Below, one piece after another: positions 1-8,944 of a stretch of 64,000 bases of DNA. Position 1 is the stretch's first letter, and every line of letters starts with the position of its first letter. The notes beneath the pieces are model-generated. The model searched no databases. It had not been told where the DNA came from and saw only the letters and a list, made by a program, of their open reading frames with translations. A program made the position numbers and the translations under genes. Origin of the DNA: Falsiruegeria litorea R37 (GTDB lineage: Bacteria > Pseudomonadota > Alphaproteobacteria > Rhodobacterales > Rhodobacteraceae); contig NZ_FWFO01000001.1 of assembly GCF_900172225.1 (NCBI RefSeq), forward strand, positions 2,542,001-2,606,000, read 5' to 3'.

Positions 1-57
1 GACCACGCGCGCAGGTCAAGGGCCGAGAGGCGAAAACAACGACAGGGAGGCAGGGCA

Positions 58-819
58 ATGCTGACAAAGCTGCGCAAAATGGTCTATCGCGCGCGTGGGT
101 ATTACGCGGGTAACCTGAACGGCGAACCCTTCCGTCTGGACCCCTATCATTCGAAATTCTGGCGCAAAGCCTCGGCTGGCACCTGGGAGCCCGAGACCTT
201 TAAAATCCTGGATGAGCATCTGTCCATGGACCGCGACTATCTGGACATCGGCGCATGGATCGGCCCCACAGTTCTGTATGGCGCCCGCAAGGCGCGCCGG
301 GTGATGTGTTTCGAGCCCGACCCGGTGGCGTTGCGGCATCTGCTGTGGAACCTGGAACTGAACGACATCCGCAATGTCTCGGCCTTTGGCGTGGCGCTGT
401 CGGACAGTTTTGGCGTGACCCGCATGGCGTCAATGCATGGCGAGGCGGGCGATTCCACTTCATCACTCTTGAATGACGGCACCCACGGCACGGACGCGCT
501 GACCATCAGCTGGGATCAGTTCGCAGGGGCCAATGACCTGTCGAAAGTCTCATTGGTCAAGATGGACATCGAGGGCGCGGAATACGGCGTTCTGCCGTCG
601 CTATTGCCCTGGCTGAAAGAGCACCGCCCTGCCCTGTATCTGTCGACCCATGCGCCATATCTGGATGAAGATACACGGACCGAGCGGACCCGGCAACTCA
701 TGTCATCGCTGTCCTTCTATGGCAGTTGCACAGACGAAACCGGTGAACCGGTGACCTCCGAACATTGGGCCACACCCCAAGCGCTTTCCGGCTTCCGCAG
801 CTATATATTCAAAGATTGA
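58..819 (+). CDS. FkbM-family SAM-dependent methyltransferase
   Basis: Predicted 253-residue methyltransferase of the FkbM (Methyltransf_21) family, which usually O-methylates sugars or other small metabolites; the substrate cannot be told here. The SAM-binding motif I is LDIGAWIGPT at residues 62-71, followed by the acidic FEPDP segment near residue 89 and the family's KMDIEGAE motif in the second half. A purine-rich site (GGGAGGCAGGGC) lies just before the ATG and supports this start. There is no signal peptide, so it should be cytoplasmic. It stands alone: the next gene is convergent and ends 24 bases downstream. The fold call is firm; the biological role is unknown. Confidence 0.85.
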   Translation: MLTKLRKMVYRARGYYAGNLNGEPFRLDPYHSKFWRKASAGTWEPETFKILDEHLSMDRDYLDIGAWIGPTVLYGARKARRVMCFEPDPVALRHLLWNLELNDIRNVSAFGVALSDSFGVTRMASMHGEAGDSTSSLLNDGTHGTDALTISWDQFAGANDLSKVSLVKMDIEGAEYGVLPSLLPWLKEHRPALYLSTHAPYLDEDTRTERTRQLMSSLSFYGSCTDETGEPVTSEHWATPQALSGFRSYIFKD

Positions 820-843
820 AAACCAGGTTTTCCTGAAAGAGCT

Positions 844-1296
844 TCAAGATTTCTTCTGCGGCAATCCTTTGACTTTCTTGCAGGATAGATTGCCGATCAC
901 TGTCCCACCATCGACCAATCGGGAGGGAATATGCGAGCGGATCGTTCCGGTCATCGTGGCAGGATCGAACACGACTTTCATATTCCCACCCATTTGGAAG
1001 CCTTCAGTGGTCGGGACCTGCATCCGCCACGCCAACGTCACACTTCCATCCTCGGCAAAGGTCTGCTTGGCCTTTGCGATCTTTCCATAGTGATAGTTGA
1101 GGGGGTCGACGGCGCGGCCCTTTTTCGCTCCGTCGATGATCTGAAACGCGACATCGTCCGGCCTGAACCCCTTGGAATGGCTCTTTGAAAAGTCCGTATC
1201 GCACAAATAAATGTTGGCGGAATCGGCTAAAGTTTGCACGGGTACCAAAAACAGTGTCGATACAACTATTGCAAGCGTGATACGAGGTGAAATCAA
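844..1296 (-). CDS. small secreted or periplasmic protein of unknown function
   Basis: Predicted protein of about 150 residues that I do not recognise. It begins with a typical signal peptide, a hydrophobic run (ITLAIVVSTLFLVP) ending in an Ala-rich cleavage region near QTLADSA, so the mature part should be exported. I chose a TTG start because GGAG lies seven bases upstream of it; a GTG start 13 codons further upstream is possible and would add a less signal-like N-terminus. The mature part has two cysteines and looks beta-rich. It is convergent with the FkbM gene and lies downstream of soxG on the same strand, across an 80-base gap. Confidence 0.55.
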   Translation of the reverse strand: MISPRITLAIVVSTLFLVPVQTLADSANIYLCDTDFSKSHSKGFRPDDVAFQIIDGAKKGRAVDPLNYHYGKIAKAKQTFAEDGSVTLAWRMQVPTTEGFQMGGNMKVVFDPATMTGTIRSHIPSRLVDGGTVIGNLSCKKVKGLPQKKS

Positions 1297-1406
1297 GTGG
1301 CCACTCCAAACAGAAATATTGTGACAGCGGCGCACTTCTCAATAAAAAACAGCCCACTGTATCCAGTGAGCTGTGTAAGTGACGCCAATTAGATTCGCAA
1401 CCATAA

Positions 1407-1425
1407 GGTGTTTTCTTAGAACACC
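1407..1425 (-). terminator. weak hairpin overlapping the soxG stop codon
   Basis: Six-base arms (GGTGTT and AACACC) flank a short loop and span the soxG stop codon, with only a short T-rich tail. It could attenuate or end the sox transcript, but it is not a strong rho-independent terminator. Confidence 0.3.
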
Positions 1426-1982
1426 CCAACCTCACTGCCCGGCTGCGCCGCAACGCTCAGCAGCTTGAACACGTAATCCGCGGTCGAACGGAAGCAGATG
1501 ACGCGGAATGCGCCGTCTTCTTCCATCCAGATCGCACCGGCCACCTGGGCCAGGCGGGTGCGGCGGATTTCGCCGGGTTCGAACGCACCGGGCGACAGGT
1601 CGACCGGTGCCAGCTTGGCCATGACTTCGCGTGCGGGGCCGTCCGAGACCTTGAACACAGCGCGCGCGTCCGAGACGTTGACCGCCAGAGCATGCTCGCC
1701 CTTGAGCGCCTCGTTCAAAGCAGCCAGCTTGGCCTCGACCTCGGCGTAAGGAACAAGCAGCAACAGCTCATCGGGCGACATCCAGCAGGCGCCGCTGTCG
1801 CCATCCACGGCCACGCGGCGGACGTCCGGGACGTCCTGACCGGTGGCGGCTTTTATAGCCTTGCCCAAGGAGGCCGAAGACAGATCACCGCGCAGGGTGA
1901 TCATGCCTTGCAGACCGGTTTCCTCGACGCGGGCGATGCCCACATACGAGACATGGTTCAGTGCGCTTACGGGATCAGACAT
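1416..1982 (-). CDS. soxG: sarcosine oxidase subunit gamma
   Basis: The 188-residue gamma subunit of the four-subunit (alpha-beta-gamma-delta) sarcosine oxidase, which oxidatively demethylates sarcosine to glycine and passes the one-carbon unit to tetrahydrofolate. The size and sequence (the aminomethyltransferase-like fold ending in FRVICFRSTADYVFKLL) match SoxG. I chose the ATG at 1982, which overlaps the soxA stop codon by eight bases and starts MSDPVSALNH; a start eight codons upstream exists but is less likely. The overlap implies translational coupling to soxA. It is the last gene of the sox cluster. Confidence 0.9.
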   Translation of the reverse strand: MSDPVSALNHVSYVGIARVEETGLQGMITLRGDLSSASLGKAIKAATGQDVPDVRRVAVDGDSGACWMSPDELLLLVPYAEVEAKLAALNEALKGEHALAVNVSDARAVFKVSDGPAREVMAKLAPVDLSPGAFEPGEIRRTRLAQVAGAIWMEEDGAFRVICFRSTADYVFKLLSVAAQPGSEVGVF

Positions 1983-4900
1983 TCTGCTTCTTCCCTTCCT
2001 TGTCATAGAACACGGGGTCCACGATTTTTGCTTTGTAGATCTTGCCGTCGGTTCCCGGGAACTCGATCACCTCGCCCATGCGGTCGGGGCCGTGCAACAC
2101 CAGACCCATGGCGATGCCACGATCCAGGTTGGCCGAGTAATAGGTCGAGGTCACCCGCCCGATCACGTTGCGCTGGCCGTTGGCATTGACGCCCTCGCCC
2201 GCTGCATAAGCCCCATCCGGCAGGACCGAACCATCGACGGTTTCCAGGCCGACCAACTTCCAGCGGTTGCGGTCGGTCATGTGGCTGCGCTGTTGTGCGC
2301 GCTTGCCCAGGAAGTCCTCTTTCTTCTTCGAGATCGCCCAGTTCAGACCCAAGTCCTGCGGGATGATGGTCCCGTCGGTCTCGTCCCCGATCATGATAAA
2401 GCCCTTCTCGGCCCGCAGGATGTGCAGCGCTTCGGTGCCGTATGGCATCACGCCGAATTCCTTGCCAGCCTCCAGCAGCGCCTCCCAAAAGGCCAGACCC
2501 TGACTTGCCGGAACCGCGATCTCGCAGGACAGTTCACCCGAAAACGAGATACGGAACATGCGGCAGTCAAACCCACCGATCTTGCCATCAGCCCACCCCA
2601 TGAAGGGGATCGCCGCGTCGCTGACATCCATGCCACCCAGCTTTTCCAGAACCTTGCGGGCGTTGGGGCCGACAACCGCGATCTGAGCGTATTGCTCGGT
2701 CACGTTGGCGACATAGACGTTCCAGTCCCACCATTCGGTCTGCAGCCATTCTTCCATGTGACCATGGATCCGCTCGGCCCCGCCGGTGGTGGTGTGGCAC
2801 AGCCACGTGTCGTCATCGATACGGGCCACAACACCGTCGTCGATGAGGAACCCGTTTTCGGAACACATCAACCCATAGCGGCATTTGCCCGGCTTCAGGT
2901 TCGACATCATGTTGGTGTACATCATGTCCAGGAATTTGCCCGCATCCGGGCCCTTGACGATGATCTTGCCCAGGGTCGAGGCATCGAGCAGCCCAAGGTT
3001 TTCCCGCGCGTTCTTGACCTCGCGGTTGACCGCATCGTGCACACCTTCGCCCGGACGGACATAGGCATAGGGACGGCGCCAGTGGCCGACGGGTTCCCAG
3101 TCTGCGCCGTTGGCGTCGTTCCACTCATGGATCGGCGTCTTGCGGATCGGCTGGAACACCTCGCCCCGCGCCTCGCCACCGATGGCCCCCATCGAGATCG
3201 GGGTGTACGGCGGGCGGAACGTGGTGGTGCCGACCTGAGGAATATCCTCACCCAGTGCTTTCGCAAGCGTTGCCAGACCGTTGATATTGCTCAACTTACC
3301 TTGATCAGTCGCCATGCCCAAAGTGGTGTAGCGCTTGGTGTGCTCAACGCTTTCATACCCCTCGCGCGCAGCCAACTGCACGTCCGAGACCTTGACGTCG
3401 TTCTGGAAGTCCAACCAGGCCTTCATGCGCAGCGGCGTGTCGGCGTTGGCGGGCATCAGCCAAACGGGTTCCAGAGGCAACTCCACCTCGGACTCGCCTT
3501 TGGGCGCATCCGCGGTCTTGGGCGTAAAGCCAGCTGCGTTCGCTGCCGCTTCACCCGCTGTCTGCGCATCTGCAAGAACCTCACCCAAGGCAACCGGACC
3601 GTTGGCCGCGCCTGCGGGAACCACGAACCCATTGCCGTCCGCACCCAGAGGCGGACGTGCGGGATCGGGGCGGAAATGCGCCTGCGCGTCGTCCCAGATC
3701 AGCTTGCCGCCGCAGTGCGACCACAGGTGCACAACAGGCGACCAACCGCCCGACATGGCGACCGCATCGCAGGCCACTTCTTCGCGCGCGCCACCGATAC
3801 CGTCCTGATTGCAGATCGCAACCTTCTTGACCCGCTTGCCGCCTTTGACCTTGGCGATTGCTTTGCCCGGATCAACACGAATGCCAAGGGCCCGCGCCTC
3901 ATCCGCCAAAGCTCCGCCGCCCGAGGTGCGCGCGTCGATCACGCGCAGCACGTCAACACCGGCCTTTTTCAGCGAAATCGCGGTGCGATAGGCGTCGTCG
4001 TTGTTGGTCGCCACGATCACGCGCTGACCGGGGGTCACGCCCCAGTTCACCACATAATCGCGCATGGCCGAGGCCAGCATGACACCGGGAACATCGTTGC
4101 CCGCAAACGACAGCGGACGCTCGATGGCCCCAGTTGCGGTGACGATCTGCTTGGCACGGATGCGCCACAGGCGGTGACGCGGCCCCGGTGCGCCGGGTGT
4201 GTGATCGGTCAGGCGCTCATACGCCAGAGCATAGCCGTGGTCATAAACGCCCGAACCCATGGTGCGGCTGCGCAGGGTGACGTTGTCCATCGCCTGCAGC
4301 TCGGCCAGGGTCTGTTCGACCCAAGCGTCAGGCGTCAGGCCATCAATGGTGCCGCCATCAACCGGCCCACGACCGCCCCAATGGCTGGTTTGCTCGACCA
4401 GCAGAACCTTGGCACCCGATTGCGCCGCTGCCTTGGCTGCCTGCAGACCGGCAACACCGCCGCCCACAACCATAACATCCGCAAAGGCATAGAAATGCTC
4501 GTAGGTGTCGGCGTCCTTGGTTTCTTTGTCCGGTGCCTTGCCCAGACCGGCCGAGCGGCGAATGATCGGCTCGTACACGTGCTTCCAGAACGGCTGTGGG
4601 TGGATGAACATCTTGTAGTAGAACCCGGCAGGCAGGAACCGCGCCAGGGCGGTGTTCACCGCGCCCACGTCAAACTCCAGGTTCGGCCAGTGGTTCTGCG
4701 AGGCCGATGTCAGCCCCTCGAACAGCTCGGTGGTGGTGGCGCGCTGGTTCGGCTCGAACCGTGCCCCCTCACCCAATCCAACCAGAGCGTTGGGTTCTTC
4801 GGCGCCGCTGGCGACCACGCCACGCGGGCGGTGGTATTTGAACGACCGACCCATCATCATCTGGTCGTTGGCCATCAGGGCCGAGGCCAGCGTGTCGCCC

Positions 4901-4992
4901 TCGAACCCACGCATGGTGGTGCCGTTGAACTTGAAAGTGATCTGTTTCGACCGGTCAATCAGACGGCCTTGTTTTGCGAGACGGGTGCTCAT
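1975..4992 (-). CDS. soxA: sarcosine oxidase subunit alpha
   Basis: The 1005-residue alpha subunit of heterotetrameric sarcosine oxidase. The N-terminal part carries the FNG-TTMRGFEGDTLASAL segment typical of this subunit. A dinucleotide-binding motif, VVGGGVAGLQAA, follows near residue 175. The C-terminal 400 residues form the folate-binding aminomethyltransferase (GCV_T-like) domain (KGPDAGKFLDMMYTNMM onward). In characterised enzymes this subunit binds NAD and tetrahydrofolate, and electrons pass through flavins to oxygen. The length is normal for the family and no frameshift is seen. It sits between soxD and soxG on one strand. The product should be cytoplasmic and part of methylated-amine and choline/betaine catabolism. 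Confidence 0.96.
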   Translation of the reverse strand: MSTRLAKQGRLIDRSKQITFKFNGTTMRGFEGDTLASALMANDQMMMGRSFKYHRPRGVVASGAEEPNALVGLGEGARFEPNQRATTTELFEGLTSASQNHWPNLEFDVGAVNTALARFLPAGFYYKMFIHPQPFWKHVYEPIIRRSAGLGKAPDKETKDADTYEHFYAFADVMVVGGGVAGLQAAKAAAQSGAKVLLVEQTSHWGGRGPVDGGTIDGLTPDAWVEQTLAELQAMDNVTLRSRTMGSGVYDHGYALAYERLTDHTPGAPGPRHRLWRIRAKQIVTATGAIERPLSFAGNDVPGVMLASAMRDYVVNWGVTPGQRVIVATNNDDAYRTAISLKKAGVDVLRVIDARTSGGGALADEARALGIRVDPGKAIAKVKGGKRVKKVAICNQDGIGGAREEVACDAVAMSGGWSPVVHLWSHCGGKLIWDDAQAHFRPDPARPPLGADGNGFVVPAGAANGPVALGEVLADAQTAGEAAANAAGFTPKTADAPKGESEVELPLEPVWLMPANADTPLRMKAWLDFQNDVKVSDVQLAAREGYESVEHTKRYTTLGMATDQGKLSNINGLATLAKALGEDIPQVGTTTFRPPYTPISMGAIGGEARGEVFQPIRKTPIHEWNDANGADWEPVGHWRRPYAYVRPGEGVHDAVNREVKNARENLGLLDASTLGKIIVKGPDAGKFLDMMYTNMMSNLKPGKCRYGLMCSENGFLIDDGVVARIDDDTWLCHTTTGGAERIHGHMEEWLQTEWWDWNVYVANVTEQYAQIAVVGPNARKVLEKLGGMDVSDAAIPFMGWADGKIGGFDCRMFRISFSGELSCEIAVPASQGLAFWEALLEAGKEFGVMPYGTEALHILRAEKGFIMIGDETDGTIIPQDLGLNWAISKKKEDFLGKRAQQRSHMTDRNRWKLVGLETVDGSVLPDGAYAAGEGVNANGQRNVIGRVTSTYYSANLDRGIAMGLVLHGPDRMGEVIEFPGTDGKIYKAKIVDPVFYDKEGKKQNV

Positions 4993-5047
4993 TTATCGGA
5001 CCTTTCGCAATTGGAGGTCAGGACTTGCATAGGGGCGGATCGGCGCA

Positions 5048-5377
5048 TCACGAGAACTCTCTCCACGACCAGCCGGGGCGCTTGGCGGTGATGGCGTCCT
5101 TGATGTCCTGCGGCGGCTCATAAACCTGCGCGGAATAGGTGCCAAAAACCTCAAGCGTGGCGGTGCAGCGCGCGGCGTGAAACCACTTGCCGCAGCCCGC
5201 AGCGTGACGCCAGCGTTCCAAATGGACGCCTTTGGGGTTTTCGCGTGTGAAAAGGTAGTCGTGAAACTGATCGTCATCCGAGCCGGGGCCATGGCGCTTC
5301 AGGTGCGCCTCGCCACCAGCGGCCAGTTCAGTTTCGTCGGCATCTACGCCGCAATAGGGGCAACGCAAGGTCAGCAT
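5048..5377 (-). CDS. soxD: sarcosine oxidase subunit delta
   Basis: The 109-residue delta subunit of heterotetrameric sarcosine oxidase, a small zinc-binding protein. The N-terminal LRCPYCGVDADETEL and the later GCGKWFHAARC supply the cysteines that bind zinc in known SoxD proteins. The motif ending in PGWSWREFS is also family-like. It lies 55 bases upstream of soxA and 18 bases downstream of a TfoX-domain gene on the same strand. No competing start is better supported. It should assemble with SoxB, SoxA and SoxG. Confidence 0.95.
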   Translation of the reverse strand: MLTLRCPYCGVDADETELAAGGEAHLKRHGPGSDDDQFHDYLFTRENPKGVHLERWRHAAGCGKWFHAARCTATLEVFGTYSAQVYEPPQDIKDAITAKRPGWSWREFS

Positions 5378-5395
5378 GTGATCATCCTTACATAT

Positions 5396-5725
5396 TCATT
5401 TCGGTGGCAGGCTGGCCGCATTGGCCAGCGACAATTCAGTGAGTGTGGCGCGCAGTGTCGCGTCTTCGAACGCGCCTGCGTCAACCTCGACCATGCCGCC
5501 CATGGGGCGACCGGTAAATGACAGTGGCTCGGCCCCTGCCTCCAAAGCCTGGGCTTCGCGGTCCTTGCCGGGGCGGTACATCGCCCCGTCTTTGGTCACA
5601 CCGCAAACCATATTGCCGTGGAGCAGAAAGCACAGGCCGCCGAACATCTTCTTCTCTGACAGGCCCGGCTCGACCCCAAGGTCGGCACGCATGGTTTCAG
5701 CCAAGGCTTCGGAGTAAGCCATCAC
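5396..5725 (-). CDS. TfoX N-terminal domain protein
   Basis: A 109-residue protein made only of the TfoX/Sxy N-terminal domain, recognised by the segment LSEKKMFGGLCFLLHGNMVCGV. Full-length Sxy/TfoX proteins act as competence regulators, but short single-domain versions are common in bacteria and have no settled function. The start MMAYSEAL has two adjacent Met codons, so the true start could be the second. It lies inside the sox cluster, between soxB and soxD and on the same strand. It is separated from soxB by a double palindrome that may end transcription, so it may be transcribed apart from soxB. Confidence 0.85.
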   Translation of the reverse strand: MMAYSEALAETMRADLGVEPGLSEKKMFGGLCFLLHGNMVCGVTKDGAMYRPGKDREAQALEAGAEPLSFTGRPMGGMVEVDAGAFEDATLRATLTELSLANAASLPPK

Positions 5726-5750
5726 TCGGCTCCGTTTCCAAAGGCGCGCG

Positions 5751-5797
5751 CCGGAGTTTTCAAAAAACTCCGGACCAGATTTTTTGAAAAAATCTGG
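5751..5797. terminator. double palindrome (two 23-base inverted repeats), likely transcription terminator
   Basis: Two perfect hairpins lie back to back. The first has 10-base arms CCGGAGTTTT and AAAACTCCGG (5751-5773). The second has 11-base arms CCAGATTTTTT and AAAAAATCTGG around one G (5775-5797). The A/T runs inside the arms make it terminator-like in both directions. It lies one base downstream of the soxB stop. A second element of the same design lies at 9204-9250. Confidence 0.65.
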
Positions 5798-5798
5798 A

Positions 5799-7043
5799 TC
5801 AATGCGCCACCCCGGCGGCGACGCTTTCGTCGATGAAGCGGCCCTCTTTGAAGCGGTCGAGCGAGAAGGCTTCGGTCAGCGGCGAATGACCCGTGGCCAT
5901 CAGCTGTGCCATGCCCCAGCCCGAGCCGGGGATCGCCTTGAAGCCGCCCGTACCCCAGCCGCCATTGATGAAACAGCCACCCAGCGGGGTTTTCGTGATC
6001 AGCGGCGAGCGGTCGCCGGTCATGTCCACGATGCCGCCCCACTGACGCAGCATTTTCAGGCGCGAGATCATCGGGAAGGTTTCGACCAGCGCGCGCACGG
6101 TTTCCTCGATATGGTGGAACGAGCCGCGTTGGGTGTAGTTGTTGAACCCGTCGGTGCCGCCGCCGATGACCATCTCACCCTTGTCGGATTGCGACATATA
6201 TCCGTGCACGGTGTTGGCCATCACGACCACGTCCATACAAGGCTTGATCGGCTCGGACACCAGCGCCTGCAGCGCGATGCCTTCCAACGGCAGACGGAAG
6301 CCCGCCATCTCGGCCAGCTGACCCGAGTGACCCGCAACCACGATGCCCAGCTTGTCACAGTCGATCGCGCCTTTGGTGGTGTCGACGCCCACAACGTGGC
6401 CGTTTTCCGAGCGGACGCCGGTGACTTCACACTGCTGGATGATGTCCATACCCATGGCCGAACACGCGCGGGCATAGCCCCAGGCCACCGCATCGTGACG
6501 CGCGGTCCCGCCGCGTTCCTGCCAGAGCGCGCCCAGAACCGGATAGCGCGGACCGTCAAGATTGATGATCGGCACCAGCTCTTTCACGCGCTCGGGCGTG
6601 ATCCACTCGGTCTTGACCCCTTGCAGGGCGTTGGCGTGGGCGGTGCGCTGATAGCCGCGGATCTCGTGCTGGGTCTGGGCCAGCATCATGACGCCGCGCG
6701 GGCTGAACATGACGTTGTAATTCAAGTCCTGGCTGAGACCCTCGTACAGCGAGCGTGCTTTCTCATAGATCGCTGCCGACGGATCCTGCAGGTAGTTCGA
6801 ACGGATGATGGTGGTGTTGCGCCCGGTGTTGCCACCGCCCAGCCAGCCTTTTTCGATGATGGCAACGTTCTGGATGCCATAGTTCTTGCCCAGGTAATAG
6901 GCCGTCGCCAGACCATGGCCACCCGCACCGACGATGATCACGTCATAGCGTTTCTTGGGCTCCGGCGAGCGCCAGGCGCGCTCCCATCCGGTGTGATAGC
7001 GCAAGGCCTCTCGCGCCACAGCAAAGGCTGAGTAATGTTTCAT
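5799..7043 (-). CDS. soxB: sarcosine oxidase subunit beta
   Basis: The 414-residue beta subunit, the catalytic FAD-containing part of heterotetrameric sarcosine oxidase. The FAD-binding motif is VIIVGAGGHGLATAYYL at about residues 35-51. The segment RGGTARHDAVAWGYAR contains His183, which corresponds by family knowledge to the histidine carrying covalent FMN in characterised enzymes. The C-terminal GGWGTGGFKAIPGSGW is the usual second flavin-contact region. I chose the start MKHYSAFAVAREALR at 7043, as is normal for SoxB; an upstream in-frame extension of 39 codons has no family support. It is the first gene of the sox cluster and is divergent from ccmI. Confidence 0.96.
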   Translation of the reverse strand: MKHYSAFAVAREALRYHTGWERAWRSPEPKKRYDVIIVGAGGHGLATAYYLGKNYGIQNVAIIEKGWLGGGNTGRNTTIIRSNYLQDPSAAIYEKARSLYEGLSQDLNYNVMFSPRGVMMLAQTQHEIRGYQRTAHANALQGVKTEWITPERVKELVPIINLDGPRYPVLGALWQERGGTARHDAVAWGYARACSAMGMDIIQQCEVTGVRSENGHVVGVDTTKGAIDCDKLGIVVAGHSGQLAEMAGFRLPLEGIALQALVSEPIKPCMDVVVMANTVHGYMSQSDKGEMVIGGGTDGFNNYTQRGSFHHIEETVRALVETFPMISRLKMLRQWGGIVDMTGDRSPLITKTPLGGCFINGGWGTGGFKAIPGSGWGMAQLMATGHSPLTEAFSLDRFKEGRFIDESVAAGVAH

Positions 7044-7067
7044 GAGCGAATCCATCCGGTTCGTAGG

Positions 7068-7159
7068 TTGTCGCAGATATGCCGCGCACAGCCATTTTAC
7101 CCACGCCGCGTTCCGCCGCAATAATGCGCAGTTGCGACATGGTCGCCGACATTGCGACA
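7068..7159. promoter_or_regulatory. candidate operator: TGCGACA repeats between soxB and ccmI
   Basis: The intergenic region has two direct copies of TTGCGACA (7132-7139 and 7152-7159, 20 bases apart) and one inverted copy, TTGTCGCA (7068-7075), close to the soxB start. Regularly spaced copies between divergent genes suggest a regulator-binding site, possibly for control of soxB. No regulator gene is in view. Confidence 0.35.
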
Positions 7160-7232
7160 CACAGCGGCCTTTTGCCCCTTTTGCCTTGGGCCTGACAGGG
7201 ATAGATGAAAGGCAGGTGACATCGGAGACCCC

Positions 7233-8456
7233 ATGACGTTCTGGATCCTCATTGCCGTGATGGCGCTGGCCGTGACCGGCCTTCTGCTATTGGCGTTGCT
7301 GCGTGGGCGCAGCGGACAGACCCCGGCGGCGGCTTTTGATTTGCAGGTTTACCGCGATCAGCTCAAGGGCGTGGATCGGGATCTGGCGCGCGGCGTGATT
7401 GCCGAAGGCGATGCCGAACGCATCCGGACCGAAATCTCGCGCCGCATCCTGGCTGCGGATGCGCAGATGCAGGCCGAAGTTGAGGGCGGCGGGCAGCCCC
7501 GCACCCTGACAACCCTGGTGGCAGGCAGCGTCGCCGCGGTTATCGTCGTTGGCGCCTTTTTCATCTATCGCGACCTGGGGGCGCCGGGCTATGGCGACCT
7601 GCCCTTGTCGCTGCGCGTCGAACTGGCGCAAGAGGCGCGTGAAAACCGCCCCGATCAAGCCCGCGCCGAAGAGCGCATGCCCGCGATCCCGAAACCCGAG
7701 ATTGATCCCGGCTATGCCAAGCTGATCGAGCAGCTGCGCGAAACCGTCAAGAAACGCCCCGACGATCTGCAAGGTCAGATTCTGCTGGCCCAGCACGAGG
7801 CCAACAGCGGCAACCACAAGGCCGCCTATGAGGCCAAGGCGCGTGTGATCGAGATCTTGGGCGATCAGGCCAGCGCACAGGACTATGCCGAACAGGCCGA
7901 GATGATGATCCTGGCGGCGGGCGGCTATGTCTCTCCGCAGGCCGAGGCGGTGCTGGAAACTGCTCTGGAGCGTGACCCGACCCATGGGCCTGCGCGCTAT
8001 TACTATGGCCTGAGCCTGTCGCAAACCGGTCGTCCCGACATCGCATTCCGCATCTGGGAAGAGACCCTGCGCGAAAGCCCGAGCGATGCGCCGTGGGTGC
8101 CCGCGATCCGGTCGCAGATCGTTGATCTGGCGTTCCGCGCCGGGGTGGATTATCGCCTACCCGAAACCGCCGGTCTGGCTGGCCCAAGTGCCGAGGACAT
8201 CCAAGCCGCCGGCGACATGAACGCCGAAGAGGTGCAGGACATGGCGCGCGGCATGGTCGAGCGCCTGTCAGAACGACTGGCAAACGAAGGCGGCTCTCCG
8301 CCCGAATGGGCGCGGCTGATCCAAGCGCTTGGTGTTTTGGGCGACACGGACCGCGCTCGTGCGATCTATGACGAGGCGCAGCAGGTCTTTGGCAACGACG
8401 CCAATGCGGTGGCCCTTTTGCAAGCCGCCGCCCAAGCCGCAGGGATCGACGGATGA
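7233..8456 (+). CDS. ccmI: cytochrome c maturation protein CcmI
   Basis: A 407-residue membrane protein that presents apocytochrome c to the heme-ligation machinery of system I cytochrome c maturation. It has an N-terminal membrane helix (ILIAVMALAVTGLLLLALL) and a second helix near residues 90-112 (LVAGSVAAVIVVGAFFIY), separated by a cytoplasmic Leu/Arg-rich loop. These are followed by a periplasmic TPR-rich region, as expected for CcmI. GGAG before the ATG supports this start. Its stop overlaps the ruvX start by four bases (ATGA). No other ccm genes are adjacent, which is common in this group. Confidence 0.9.
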   Translation: MTFWILIAVMALAVTGLLLLALLRGRSGQTPAAAFDLQVYRDQLKGVDRDLARGVIAEGDAERIRTEISRRILAADAQMQAEVEGGGQPRTLTTLVAGSVAAVIVVGAFFIYRDLGAPGYGDLPLSLRVELAQEARENRPDQARAEERMPAIPKPEIDPGYAKLIEQLRETVKKRPDDLQGQILLAQHEANSGNHKAAYEAKARVIEILGDQASAQDYAEQAEMMILAAGGYVSPQAEAVLETALERDPTHGPARYYYGLSLSQTGRPDIAFRIWEETLRESPSDAPWVPAIRSQIVDLAFRAGVDYRLPETAGLAGPSAEDIQAAGDMNAEEVQDMARGMVERLSERLANEGGSPPEWARLIQALGVLGDTDRARAIYDEAQQVFGNDANAVALLQAAAQAAGIDG

Positions 8457-8920
8457 TTTTTGACGCGTTCGAAGACTTCGCCGCCGCCGTTCCCAAGATG
8501 TCCGCCCTGGCCGGGCTGGACCTTGGCGACAAGACCATTGGCGTCGCCGTGTCCGACCGGATGCTGACCGTGGCAACCCCACTGGAGACCATACGGCGCA
8601 AGAAATTTGGCGTGGATGCCGAGAAGCTCCTCAAGATCGTCACTGACCGCGAGATTGGCGGAATCCTGTTGGGTCTGCCCCGCAACATGGACGGATCTGA
8701 AGGCCCCCGCTGCCAATCCACCCGCGCCTTTGCCCGCAACCTAAGCCGCCTGACCGAGCTGCCGATTGGGTTCTGGGACGAGCGTTTGAGCACAGTTGCG
8801 GCAGAAAAAGCACTTCTTGAGGCGGATACGACACGAAAACGTCGCGCAGAGGTGATTGATCACGTCGCAGCCGGGTATATCTTGCAAGGAGCGCTCGATC
8901 GGATGCGCTTTCTGGATTAG
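8453..8920 (+). CDS. ruvX: putative pre-16S rRNA nuclease / Holliday junction resolvase-like YqgF
   Basis: A 155-residue protein of the YqgF/RuvX family, an RNase H-like fold that in E. coli processes the 5' end of pre-16S rRNA. Family motifs are LAGLDLGDKTIGVAVSD near the N-terminus, GGILLGLPRNMDGSEGPR in the middle, WDERLST, and a C-terminal IDHVAAGYILQGALD with the catalytic Asp. The length is normal, allowing for a short N-terminal extension (MIFDAFEDFAAAV). It is translationally coupled to ccmI through an ATGA overlap. It should be cytoplasmic. Confidence 0.93.
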   Translation: MIFDAFEDFAAAVPKMSALAGLDLGDKTIGVAVSDRMLTVATPLETIRRKKFGVDAEKLLKIVTDREIGGILLGLPRNMDGSEGPRCQSTRAFARNLSRLTELPIGFWDERLSTVAAEKALLEADTTRKRRAEVIDHVAAGYILQGALDRMRFLD

Positions 8921-8944
8921 CCCTTGCCGGAGCCTGACGCAGAT

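Noticed and set aside
1843-5091. A 1082-codon open frame on the plus strand opposite soxA
   Set aside because: It lies antisense to a gene with clear family motifs; such long shadows are common in GC-rich genomes and this one shows no domain.
4993-5292. A 99-codon frame overlapping soxD
   Set aside because: It is a shifted frame of the soxD region; soxD itself has the Cys motifs and the right length.
5784-7031. A 415-codon open frame opposite soxB
   Set aside because: Antisense shadow of soxB with His/Arg/Gln-rich composition and no motif.
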